This document shows positions 1 to 5,693 of a stretch of DNA of 8,896 nt, piece by piece. This stretch comes from Propionibacteriaceae bacterium (GTDB lineage: Bacteria; Actinomycetota; Actinomycetes; Propionibacteriales; Propionibacteriaceae), in the NCBI GenBank assembly GCA_020438595.1, contig JAGQUI010000091.1, positions 1 through 8,896 on the forward strand, in the 5' to 3' direction. The translations under genes and the position numbers were made by a program. Position 1 is the stretch's first letter. Each line of letters starts with the position of its first letter. A model generated the notes under the pieces. The model worked only from the letters and a program-made list of their open reading frames with translations. It was not told the origin of the DNA and made no database searches.

Positions 1-278
1 ACCCGGCGGCGCGCGAGACCGCTGCCGAACTGCGTCGCCGCAGTCCCGTCTCGGTGGCCGTCACCCTGGAGGCGCTGCGCCGGGCGGCGACGATCACCTC
101 TCTCCCCGACCTGCTGCCGCAGGAACTCGGCCTTGCCGTCCGGCTGTCCACCGGCCCGGACTTCGCCGAGGGCGTCCGCGCCCAGCTCGTCGACCGTGAC
201 CGCGACCCGCACTGGTCGCACGCCCGCGTCGAGGACGTCAGCCGCGCCGAGGTGCTGTCCTACTTCGAGCCGCTCTGA
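1..278 (+). CDS. 3-hydroxyisobutyryl-CoA hydrolase / enoyl-CoA hydratase-like protein, C-terminal part
   Basis: Only the last 91 codons are present; the first complete codon is at 3 and the stop TGA is at 276-278. The visible part contains SVAVTLEALRRA, a LPQELGLAVRL stretch, then PDFAEGVRAQLVDRDRDPHW and a terminal YFEPL. This order (helix with a conserved hydrophobic face, 'DF.EGVRA.LVD.DR.P.W', short tail) is the C-terminal signature of the ECH_2 subgroup of the crotonase superfamily, whose known members hydrolyse 3-hydroxyisobutyryl-CoA in valine breakdown. The oxyanion-hole residues lie in the missing N-terminal part, so hydrolase and hydratase activity cannot be separated here. The 3' end overlaps the oppositely transcribed exonuclease III gene by 41 bp. 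Family assignment is good; exact substrate is inferred. Confidence 0.8.
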   Translation, partial: PAARETAAELRRRSPVSVAVTLEALRRAATITSLPDLLPQELGLAVRLSTGPDFAEGVRAQLVDRDRDPHWSHARVEDVSRAEVLSYFEPL

Positions 279-1107
279 CGGGTCCACCATCGGCGTAGTC
301 GACCACCACCGGGGCGTGGTCGCTCAGCCGGGCGTCGGAGTTCTCGGCGCGGTCGGTGCCGCCGGAGAGCGCCGCCCTCGCCAGGGCCGGCGTGGCCAGC
401 TGGTAGTCGATCCGCCAGCCGACGTCGTTGGCGAACGCGTCGCCCAGCCAGCTCCACCACGAGTACGGCCCGTCGGTATCGGGGTGCAGGGAGCGGACGA
501 CGTCCACCAGCGTCCGCGGGCCGAGCACCGACCCCAGCCACTCCCGCTCCTCGGGCAGGAAGCCCACGTTCTTCTGGTTCGAGCGCCAGTTCCGGACGTC
601 GAGCCGGGTGTGGGCGATGTTCACGTCGCCCATCACCAGGAACTCCCGTCCCTGCGCCCGCGCCGCCAGCCGGGCGCGGGTGAGGTAGGGACGGAACGAG
701 CGCAGGAACCGCCGTTTGTGCCGGGCGCGGGCGCGCTGGGCCGGGGTGTCGTCGTCCGCGCGCCCGCCCTTGGGCAGGTAGAGCGAGCCGACCGTGAGCC
801 TCCAGCCGGCCAGGTCGTAGTCGGCCTCCAGGTAGCGGCCCTCGGCGTCGAACGCGGGATTCCCGAACCCTTCACGGACGGCCAGGGGCGGGGTGCGGCT
901 GAGCAGCGCGACCCCGTTGCGTCCGGCCCGGTCGCCCGGGTGGTAGGCGTAGTGGTAGCCGGCGACGGCCTCGGGCGGCACCTGGCCGGCGCTCGCGCGA
1001 ACCTCCTGCAGGGCGACCAGGTCGGGTTCGCGGGCGGCCAGCCAGTCGGCGAACCCGCGACGCACGGACGCGCGGATGCCGTTCACGTTGACGGTGGCGA
1101 CGCGCAT
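238..1107 (-). CDS. xth: Exodeoxyribonuclease III (AP endonuclease, EEP family)
   Basis: The 289-aa protein covers the whole exonuclease III fold. Catalytic motifs known from E. coli ExoIII appear in order: NVNGIR (N7, N9), LQE (E35), SLYLPKGG (Y110), MGDVNIAHTRLD (D161, N163), GWRIDYQLA (D234) and SDHAPVVVDY (D263-H264). It should cleave abasic sites and act as a 3'-5' exonuclease and 3'-phosphatase in base excision repair. The start ATG (1107-1105) shares its A with the stop of the upstream PLP-enzyme gene (TGATG on the minus strand), so translation is probably coupled. The recognisable fold ends near residue 272. A basic tail of about 17 residues follows, and most of it is encoded antisense to the end of the crotonase gene. 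No intrinsic terminator is seen past the stop. Confidence 0.95.
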   Translation of the reverse strand: MRVATVNVNGIRASVRRGFADWLAAREPDLVALQEVRASAGQVPPEAVAGYHYAYHPGDRAGRNGVALLSRTPPLAVREGFGNPAFDAEGRYLEADYDLAGWRLTVGSLYLPKGGRADDDTPAQRARARHKRRFLRSFRPYLTRARLAARAQGREFLVMGDVNIAHTRLDVRNWRSNQKNVGFLPEEREWLGSVLGPRTLVDVVRSLHPDTDGPYSWWSWLGDAFANDVGWRIDYQLATPALARAALSGGTDRAENSDARLSDHAPVVVDYADGGPVRAARSRTAPRRG

Positions 1108-2132
1108 CAACTGTTGCGCCCGCGCGCGGCCACCGGCCAGGTGCCCCCGCCGACGAGGTGGTACCGCTCGGCCAGGTTCACCGCGTTGCAGACGTGGTTG
1201 GGGACGAGCAGCACCGGGCTGCCCAGCGCCGGCAGCGCGCCCGGCCACTCGATCGTCGAGTGGTGCTCGCTCAGCGCGACGATCCGGGCGTCCGGCTCTT
1301 CGAGGACGCGGCCGTAGCCGGACGCCCACGGCGCGCGATCGGCGCCGAGTGCCTTGCTGCCGGCGTCGGTGATCACCCGCCCGCCGGCGTGGGAGACGAC
1401 GGTCGCGGCCACGGTGAGCGCGACCCGGTCGAAGCCGATCGTGCCGAGTTCGACCTGCTGGGCGTCGCCGAACACGTACACGCCGGGACGCAGTTCGGTC
1501 AGCGGCGAGCCGACGAACTCCGCGGACGGGGTGGAGCCCCCGCTGACCACCCGCGCCGGCACCCCCGCCGCCGCCATCGCTGCGGCGGCCCGGCCGAGGG
1601 CATCGGCCTCATCGGACGCGGCGGCCCGGCGCCCGTCGGGGGAGTAGCTGTGCCCGGGGAAGGTGAACACGCCACGCACGGACAGCCCGAGTGCGGCGAC
1701 CGCCGCGGCCAGTTCGCCGGCGGCCTCGGGGGCGACGCCGCTGCGTTGGTGCCCGGAGTCGATCTCGACCAGCACGTCGACCGGCAGCCCGGTTAGGTTC
1801 GCCGCCGCGGTGGCGGAGTCGCAGCCGACGGCCAGCCGGACCCGCTCGCCCAGCGCGCGCAGCCGGGCCGCGGCGTCCGCATCGACCCAGAGCGGGTAGG
1901 CGATGAAGAGGTCGTCGAAGCCGGCCGCGGCGAACACCTCGGCCTCGCCGATCGTCGCGACGGTGAGGCCCACCGCACCGGCGCCGAGCTGGCGCGCCGC
2001 GATCTCGGGGCACTTGTGGGTCTTGGCGTGCGGACGCAGCGCGACTCCCGCCGCTGCGGCGGCGTCGGCCATCGCGGCGAGGTTGCGGTCGAGGACCGCG
2101 ACGTCCAGCCGCAGGTACGGGGTGCAGCCCAC
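1107..2132 (-). CDS. D-threonine aldolase / D-serine dehydratase-like PLP enzyme (alanine racemase N-terminal fold)
   Basis: The 341-aa protein begins TPYLRLD and carries RPHAKTHK, where K37 is the expected PLP-binding lysine of fold-type III enzymes. [15 protein letters not shown] and VVSGGSTPS follow as the barrel strands that hold the phosphate. The C-terminal domain has SEHHSTIEW and [11 protein letters not shown]; the His-x-Cys pair H313/C315 matches the metal ligands known in the DSD1 / D-threonine aldolase family. Likely reactions are retro-aldol cleavage of D-threonine or dehydration of D-serine; the sequence does not decide which. I chose the GTG at 2132-2130, just before GCTPYLRLD; it lies 10 bp after the original yajQ stop and has only a weak ribosome binding site. 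Because yajQ is frameshifted, the same frame is open back to the yajQ start, giving a possible 511-codon fused reading frame. It is the middle gene of a yajQ - PLP enzyme - xth set. Confidence 0.85.
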   Translation of the reverse strand: MGCTPYLRLDVAVLDRNLAAMADAAAAAGVALRPHAKTHKCPEIAARQLGAGAVGLTVATIGEAEVFAAAGFDDLFIAYPLWVDADAAARLRALGERVRLAVGCDSATAAANLTGLPVDVLVEIDSGHQRSGVAPEAAGELAAAVAALGLSVRGVFTFPGHSYSPDGRRAAASDEADALGRAAAAMAAAGVPARVVSGGSTPSAEFVGSPLTELRPGVYVFGDAQQVELGTIGFDRVALTVAATVVSHAGGRVITDAGSKALGADRAPWASGYGRVLEEPDARIVALSEHHSTIEWPGALPALGSPVLLVPNHVCNAVNLAERYHLVGGGTWPVAARGRNS

Positions 2133-2142
2133 CGGAACCCGG

Positions 2143-2642
2143 CTACCGGTAGTTGTCGAACTGCACCGCGAAGTCGTAGTCGGCCTCGCGGACCAGTCGC
2201 TGCACCGCCTGCAGGTCGTCGCGCTTCTTGGAGAACACACGCAGGTCGTCGCCCTGCACCTGGGTGCGCACGCCCTTGGGGCCCTCGTCGCGGAATCGCG
2301 GATCAGCTTGGCGATCTTCTGGGCGTTCTCGCGGCTGATCCCCTGCTGCAGGGACGCGGTGAGCTTCCACATCTTGCCGCTCAATCGCGGCTCGGGCGCG
2401 TCCAGGGCCTTCAGGTCGACCTTGCGGCGCACCAGCATGGTCCGGAACACGTCGAGGATCGCCTTCACCCGCTCCTCGCCGTTCGCCTCCATCTCGATCG
2501 CCTCACCCGACCAGCGGATCGAGGCGTCCGTGCCCTTGAAGTCGAACCGGTTGCGCACCTCCTTGGCGGCCATGTTCAGGGCGTTGTCCACCTCCTGGTG
2601 GTCGACCTTGCTGACGATGTCGAACGAGCTGTCTCCTGCCAT
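2143..2642 (-). pseudogene. YajQ / UPF0234 family nucleotide-binding protein, frameshifted
   Basis: The start [20 protein letters not shown] and the segments [25 protein letters not shown] and [17 protein letters not shown] match the YajQ family (some members bind cyclic di-GMP or ATP). After residue 116 the frame is lost. The rest, [17 protein letters not shown] through [10 protein letters not shown], is intact in another frame and ends at TAG 2145-2143. The ORF spans 500 nt; removing 8 nt gives 163 aa, the usual family length. The extra 8 nt are half of a near-tandem repeat at 2288-2303. Both halves look well preserved, so this is either a recent mutation or a sequence error. As written, translation from the start continues out of frame for about 54 codons and then enters the PLP-enzyme gene in frame. 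The start has no strong ribosome binding site but has a -10-like sequence 6 nt upstream. Confidence 0.85.
2288..2303 (-). repeat. 8-nt imperfect tandem duplication that breaks yajQ
   Basis: On the + strand TCGCGGAA (2288-2295) is followed directly by TCGCGGAT (2296-2303); seven of eight positions agree. Deleting one unit joins KLI-RD to EGPKGV, exactly the continuity expected of YajQ proteins. The single mismatch means it is not a clean slippage product: either a substitution followed the duplication, or the extra bases were introduced another way, including assembly error. Confidence 0.8.
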
Positions 2643-2648
2643 GCCGCC

Positions 2649-2654
2649 ATTGTG
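2649..2654 (-). promoter_or_regulatory. Possible -10 element for yajQ (leaderless geometry)
   Basis: On the minus strand CACAAT is followed by 6 nt and the yajQ ATG. It fits the actinobacterial TANNNT pattern except for the first base. The same 6-nt spacing is seen at the better matches before atl and hadA. There is no clear -35. Confidence 0.3.
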
Positions 2655-2680
2655 CCGCACCGGTCCCTGCGATCCCGCTG

Positions 2681-2754
2681 AGCCCGTTCGCGACCGGCTC
2701 TGAGTGACCCGCCGGGAGTTCGAGTTGTCCACAGATCGCGGGCGCGAACGGGCT
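2681..2754. repeat. Long-looped inverted repeat, upstream copy
   Basis: The arms are 2681-2696 and 2739-2754 and pair at 15 of 16 positions, the outer 12 without a mismatch (AGCCCGTTCGCG / CGCGAACGGGCT). The only mismatch is A2693 against G2742. The loop is 42 nt and holds a DnaA-box-like TTGTCCACA. The element sits between the divergent yajQ and nuclease genes. A diverged copy with the same arm length and a 41-nt loop lies just after the nuclease gene at 3680-3752. There is no T-run next to the arms, so it is not a standard intrinsic terminator. Confidence 0.8.
2725..2733 (+). other. DnaA-box-like sequence TTGTCCACA
   Basis: TTGTCCACA is identical to the preferred actinobacterial (Streptomyces) DnaA box. 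With the next base it forms the 10-mer TTNTCCACAG shared with the copy at 2754. It lies in the loop of the upstream inverted repeat. Binding by DnaA is not shown; it may instead be a motif linked to the neighbouring nuclease gene. Confidence 0.5.
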
Positions 2755-2762
2755 TTTCCACA
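2754..2762 (+). other. DnaA-box-like sequence TTTTCCACA
   Basis: TTTTCCACA fits the general DnaA-box consensus TTWTNCACA. It is in direct orientation 29 bp after the first copy, also followed by G, and its first T is the last base of the right arm of the upstream inverted repeat. It is 52 bp before the nuclease start codon. Confidence 0.45.
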
Positions 2763-2795
2763 GCACCGCGGACGTGGTGAACGCCGCTCACCCTC

Positions 2796-2820
2796 GTTGC
2801 ACAAACTCTGGATGTGCAAC
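2796..2820. promoter_or_regulatory. Perfect 8-bp inverted repeat over the nuclease start codon (possible operator)
   Basis: GTTGCACA (2796-2803) and TGTGCAAC (2813-2820) are exact reverse complements separated by 9 nt. The start codon GTG (2814-2816) lies inside the right arm. A weak -10-like CAAACT (2802-2807) overlaps the left arm and is 6 nt before the start. The 17-bp centre-to-centre arm spacing suits a dimeric winged-helix regulator, and the encoded protein has such a domain at its N-terminus, so autoregulation is plausible. Alternatively an mRNA hairpin could hide the start. Confidence 0.5.
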
Positions 2821-3686
2821 CCCGCCTGGTCGACGTCCCTGCCTCCCAGCGCGTGCTGCGCGTGGCGGACGGATCCGTGCCCCGGTCCACCCTGAGCAGG
2901 CTCGCCCGCGCCGGTGCGCTGAGGCGGGTGCTGCCGGGCACCTACATCCGGGCCGAGGACGCCACGGTGCGCGCGGTGCGGCTGGCCGCCGCCTGCGCCT
3001 GGGCGCCCGGAGCCTGCCTGTGGGGTGGCTCCGCACTGGACGCGGCCGAGCGCAACGCCGCCCCGTTCGCGGACGGCGAGGTGATCCAGCTCGCCGGCAG
3101 CGCGAGGCACCCGCAGCCCGGCATCGCCTGGTACCGGGCGGACGTCCCGGCCGGCTTCGTGGCACGTCGGGGCGGCCTGGTCTTCGCGAGGCCGGTGGTG
3201 GCGGCGATCAGCCTGGCCGGGAGCGACGGCGGGCTCGCCATCGACCGGCTGCTCCTCCGCGACCCGGCCGCGGGGGATGAACTGGGCGAGGTCATGGCGT
3301 GGTTCGACGGCCGGGCCGGCAACGGGGCCCGCCGGCCGAGCATGCGCGAGGTGCGCCGCCGTCCGTGGTCGGGCCTGGAGCGGAAGCTGCACCGGCTGCT
3401 GCGCCGCTCGGGCATCTCCGGCTGGGTGGCCAACGTGCCGGTCTCGACCGCATTCGGCTGGTTCGTCCCGGACGTCCTGTTCGAGCCGGAGCGGCTCGTG
3501 GTCGAGGTCGACTCGTGGGAGTACCACGGGTCACCGCAGGCCTTCGAGGACGACTGCGCCCGCCAGAACCGCCTCGTCCTCGCGGGCTTCCACGTGCTCC
3601 GGTTCACCGGCGAGATGCTCGACGACCACCCCGAACTGGTGATCCGGACGATCCGGACGGCCCTCCGTCGCCTGCGCCGAGCCTGA
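2814..3686 (+). CDS. AbiEi-like winged helix fused to DUF559 / Vsr-like PD-(D/E)XK nuclease domain
   Basis: The 290-aa protein has three parts. Residues 10-50 ([21 protein letters not shown], then [10 protein letters not shown]) match the winged-helix N-terminus of AbiEi-type antitoxins. Residues 50-175 form the middle region seen in these proteins ([26 protein letters not shown]). Residues 185-290 are a DUF559/Vsr-like nuclease domain: E189 in SGLERKLH, D220 in FVPDVLF, E231 and D233 in [11 protein letters not shown], then [11 protein letters not shown] and GFHVLRFT. The catalytic set looks complete. No AbiEii toxin gene is adjacent, so it is not a standard AbiE pair. The GTG start lies in an inverted repeat and has no ribosome binding site, suggesting leaderless or special initiation. 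The stop TGA (3684-3686) lies within the left arm of the downstream copy of the flanking inverted repeat. Cellular role is unknown; DNA cleavage is inferred from the motifs. Confidence 0.8.
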   Translation: MQPRLVDVPASQRVLRVADGSVPRSTLSRLARAGALRRVLPGTYIRAEDATVRAVRLAAACAWAPGACLWGGSALDAAERNAAPFADGEVIQLAGSARHPQPGIAWYRADVPAGFVARRGGLVFARPVVAAISLAGSDGGLAIDRLLLRDPAAGDELGEVMAWFDGRAGNGARRPSMREVRRRPWSGLERKLHRLLRRSGISGWVANVPVSTAFGWFVPDVLFEPERLVVEVDSWEYHGSPQAFEDDCARQNRLVLAGFHVLRFTGEMLDDHPELVIRTIRTALRRLRRA

Positions 3687-3752
3687 TCGCGACCGGCTCG
3701 GGCACCTGCGGGATTCCACGGCGCGTCGCCACCGATCGGGCGCGTTCGGGCT
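3680..3752. repeat. Long-looped inverted repeat, downstream copy
   Basis: The arms 3680-3695 and 3737-3752 pair at 13 of 16 positions plus one G-T, with a 41-nt loop. The left side (3679-3699) agrees with 2680-2700 at 19 of 21 positions, including a 13-nt exact run TCGCGACCGGCTC. The right side (3734-3752) matches 2734-2754 apart from a 2-nt gap and AA to TT. The A-G arm mismatch is the same in both copies, and one T-A pair upstream is an A-T pair here, which keeps the pairing. The loop sequences are not clearly alike. The left arm contains the nuclease stop codon. Confidence 0.7.
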
Positions 3753-3788
3753 CACTCGCGCCGATTCGTCGGGCCTGTGCTGCTTTGC

Positions 3789-3794
3789 TAGAGT
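3789..3794 (+). promoter_or_regulatory. Possible -10 element for tRNA-Tyr
   Basis: TAGAGT matches TANNNT and is 10 nt before the tRNA 5' end, which gives a short leader if transcription starts about 7 nt after the hexamer. No convincing -35 is seen (TTCGTC at 3765-3770 is weak). Confidence 0.45.
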
Positions 3795-3804
3795 GTCCGG
3801 GCAC

Positions 3805-3886
3805 GGCAGGTTGCCCGAGTGGCCAAAGGGAGCGGTCTGTAAAACCGTCGGCTAAGCCTACGTAGGTTCGAACCCTACACCTGCCA
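3805..3886 (+). tRNA. tRNA-Tyr (anticodon GTA)
   Basis: The acceptor stem GGCAGGT (3805-3811) pairs with ACCTGCC (3879-3885), and A3886 is the discriminator. The anticodon loop CTGTAAA places GTA at 3839-3841. A long variable arm, as expected for bacterial tRNA-Tyr, precedes the TpsiC arm with GTAGG-TTCGAAC-CCTAC. CCA is not encoded. The molecule is a class II tRNA of 82 nt and is followed by a strong terminator. Confidence 0.96.
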
Positions 3887-3892
3887 CGCGCG

Positions 3893-3932
3893 AGGCCCCT
3901 GACCAGGAGAAACACCTGGTCAGGGGCCTTTT
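3893..3932 (+). terminator. Intrinsic terminator after tRNA-Tyr
   Basis: A perfect 15-bp stem, AGGCCCCTGACCAGG (3893-3907) with CCTGGTCAGGGGCCT (3915-3929), has a 7-nt loop and ends in TTTT (3929-3932). The T-run serves the + strand. The hairpin also lies just past the fumC stop on the minus strand and may stop that transcript too, but no T-run exists on that side. Confidence 0.92.
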
Positions 3933-3939
3933 CGCGATC

Positions 3940-5325
3940 TCAGCGGCCGGTCATCGCGGCCACGTCGAGGGCCTCGGCGAGCTGCTCCTCGGTGATCTCT
4001 CCGCGGTCCACATAGCCGAGGTCGCGGGTCGCCTCGGCGACGGTCAGGTTCGCCTTCACCGAGTGCTTGGCGATCTTCGCTGCGGCCTCGTAGCCGATGA
4101 TCCGGTTCAGCGGCGTCACGATGGACGGGGACGACTCGGCCAGCTGCCGGCACCGCTCCACGTTCGCGACCAGCCCGTCCACGCAGCGCTCGGCCAGCAC
4201 CCGGGACACGTTCCCGACGAGCGTGATCGACTCGAGCAGGTTGCGCGCCATCACCGGCAGCATCACCAGCAGGTCGAAGTTGCCCTGCGCCCCGGCGAAC
4301 GCGATCGCCGCGTCGTTCCCGATCACCTGCGCCGCCACCTGGACGGTCGCCTCCGGCAGCACCGGGTTCACCTTGCCCGGCATGATCGAGGAGCCCGGCT
4401 GCAGGTCGGGCAGCGCGAGTTCGCCGATTCCCGTCCGCGGCCCCGAACCCATCCAGCGCAGGTCGTTCGCGATCTTGACCAGCGACACCGCGATCGTCCG
4501 CAGCGCCCCGGAGGTCTCCACGAGCGAGTCCTGCGCGGCCTGCGCCTCGAAGTGGTTGTGCGCCTCCACCAGCGGCAGCCCGGTGTGCTCGGCGACCAGT
4601 TCGATCACCCGCGCCGAGAACCCGGGCGGCGTGTTGATACCGGTGCCCACCGCCGTGCCGCCCAGCGGCAGCTCGCCCAGCCGGGGGAGCGTGGCGCGCA
4701 CCCGGTCGACGCCGTAGCGCACCTGGGTGGCGTACCCGGAGAACTCCTGGCCGAGCGTGATCGGGGTGGCGTCCATCAGGTGGGTGCGGCCCGACTTCAC
4801 CACGTCCGCGAACTCGGCCGCCTTCGCCTCCAGCGACGCGGCGAGCACCTCCAGCCCGGGGACCAGCTCGTCGGTCACCGCCTGCACGGCGGCGATGTGG
4901 ATCGAGGACGGGAACACGTCGTTCGACGACTGGGACGCGTTCACGTGGTCGTTGGGGTGTACCGGCTCGCCGAGCCGCCGGGACGCCAGCGTCGCCACCA
5001 CCTCGTTGGTGTTCATGTTGGACGAGGTGCCCGACCCGGTCTGGAAGACGTCGATCGGGAACTGGTCGTCGTGCGCGCCGGCGATCACCTCGTCCGCCGC
5101 GGCGACGATGGCGTCCGCCACCGCCTGCGGCAGCACGCCGAGCTCCGCGTTCGCGATCGCCGCGGCCCGCTTGATCTGGCCGAGTGCGGCGATGTGGTGG
5201 CTGGACAACCCGCGTCCGGAGATCGGGAAGTTCTCCACCGCGCGCTGCGTCTGCGCCGCATAGAGGGCGTCGGCCGGGACCCTGACCTCGCCCATCGTGT
5301 CGTGTTCGATCCGGTACTCCGCCAT
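3940..5325 (-). CDS. fumC: Class II fumarate hydratase
   Basis: The 461-aa protein is full length for the fumarase C family, which interconverts fumarate and (S)-malate in the TCA cycle without an iron-sulfur cluster. Motifs in order: [13 protein letters not shown] (96-108), [14 protein letters not shown] (123-136), [12 protein letters not shown] (178-189, with H182 as the expected catalytic base) and the family signature [11 protein letters not shown] (311-321), whose serine lies on the mobile catalytic loop. The signature distinguishes it only at superfamily level, but SSNMNTNE and overall length point to fumarase rather than aspartase or argininosuccinate lyase. The start ATG (5325-5323) follows a good ribosome binding site, GGGAG at 5336-5332. 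It is divergent from atl, with 71 bp between the starts, and convergent with tRNA-Tyr. Confidence 0.96.
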   Translation of the reverse strand: MAEYRIEHDTMGEVRVPADALYAAQTQRAVENFPISGRGLSSHHIAALGQIKRAAAIANAELGVLPQAVADAIVAAADEVIAGAHDDQFPIDVFQTGSGTSSNMNTNEVVATLASRRLGEPVHPNDHVNASQSSNDVFPSSIHIAAVQAVTDELVPGLEVLAASLEAKAAEFADVVKSGRTHLMDATPITLGQEFSGYATQVRYGVDRVRATLPRLGELPLGGTAVGTGINTPPGFSARVIELVAEHTGLPLVEAHNHFEAQAAQDSLVETSGALRTIAVSLVKIANDLRWMGSGPRTGIGELALPDLQPGSSIMPGKVNPVLPEATVQVAAQVIGNDAAIAFAGAQGNFDLLVMLPVMARNLLESITLVGNVSRVLAERCVDGLVANVERCRQLAESSPSIVTPLNRIIGYEAAAKIAKHSVKANLTVAEATRDLGYVDRGEITEEQLAEALDVAAMTGR

Positions 5326-5349
5326 GGAGGACTCCCTTCGTCGCCTTCC

Positions 5350-5355
5350 ACCCTA
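5350..5355 (-). promoter_or_regulatory. Possible -10 element for fumC
   Basis: On the minus strand TAGGGT fits TANNNT and lies 24 nt before the ATG. This leaves a short leader that contains the GGGAG ribosome binding site. The -35 region is not recognisable. Confidence 0.35.
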
Positions 5356-5384
5356 GGCCGCCCCGCCGACGCCCGAACGGGCCG

Positions 5385-5390
5385 TAGAGT
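5385..5390 (+). promoter_or_regulatory. Likely -10 element for atl, leaderless transcript
   Basis: TAGAGT is followed by exactly 6 nt and the ATG at 5397, so a start of transcription about 7 nt past the hexamer falls on the A of the ATG. No ribosome binding site precedes this ATG. The same arrangement occurs at hadA. The small palindrome GCCCGAACGGGC (5371-5382) lies just upstream. Confidence 0.5.
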
Positions 5391-5396
5391 GCGGCC

Positions 5397-5693
5397 ATGG
5401 CACGGACGATGGCCGAACTCTCCGACAGCATCCTGCTCGCAGCGGACGCGATCCCGCCGGGGCGGGTGAGCACCTACGGCGACATCGCGAAGGTGGTGGG
5501 CTGCGGTCCCCGCCTGGTCGCGCGGGTGCTCGCGACCAGCGGCGGCCAGGCGTGCTGGTGGCGCGTCGTGCGGTCGAACGGCACCATCGCGGAGCAACTG
5601 GTCGCGGAGGGGTCCCGCCGGCTCGCCGAGGAGGGCGTCCCGACCCGGCAGGGACGCGTCGACCTCGCCCGCTACCGGGCCGAACTCGAATGA
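5397..5693 (+). CDS. Alkyltransferase-like protein (ATL), MGMT-family DNA-binding domain
   Basis: The 98-aa protein equals the C-terminal DNA-binding domain of O6-alkylguanine-DNA alkyltransferase. It shows [17 protein letters not shown] (19-35), then [14 protein letters not shown], then [11 protein letters not shown] (52-62). In true alkyltransferases the last segment is PCHRVV, with Cys accepting the alkyl group. Here Trp (W54) takes that place and W55 replaces the His, so it cannot repair directly. Known ATLs bind O6-alkylguanine and pass it to nucleotide excision repair. A cysteine (C53) sits one residue before the lost catalytic position, which is unusual but probably not functional. The stop overlaps the next gene by ATGA, indicating a coupled repair operon with the uracil-DNA glycosylase. 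The ATG at 5397 is supported by the leaderless-type -10. Confidence 0.88.
   Translation: MARTMAELSDSILLAADAIPPGRVSTYGDIAKVVGCGPRLVARVLATSGGQACWWRVVRSNGTIAEQLVAEGSRRLAEEGVPTRQGRVDLARYRAELE

Noticed and set aside
2288..2303. Programmed ribosomal frameshift in yajQ
   Set aside because: No slippery run or downstream structure is evident, and an exact 8-nt duplication explains the phase change.
2680..2820. Replication origin, because of two DnaA-box-like sequences
   Set aside because: Only two boxes, no AT-rich unwinding region, and no dnaA, dnaN or rep gene nearby.
1107..3527. 806-codon open frame on the minus strand
   Set aside because: It joins antisense of the nuclease gene, the intergenic region, frameshifted yajQ and the PLP-enzyme gene. 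Only the parts from 2642 downward have protein homology; the rest is open because of high GC.
2814..3686. Complete AbiE toxin-antitoxin pair
   Set aside because: No AbiEii nucleotidyltransferase gene on either side; the C-terminus is a nuclease-like domain instead.
3700..3733. Full-length copy of the upstream loop within the downstream repeat
   Set aside because: Only the arms match well; the loop sequences, though nearly equal in length, show little identity and no TTNTCCACA box.
4063..5469. 468-codon + strand frame opposite fumC, and a 517-codon alternate minus frame
   Set aside because: Low-complexity Arg/Ala/Gly/His-rich products with no motifs; fumC accounts for the same DNA with full family signatures.
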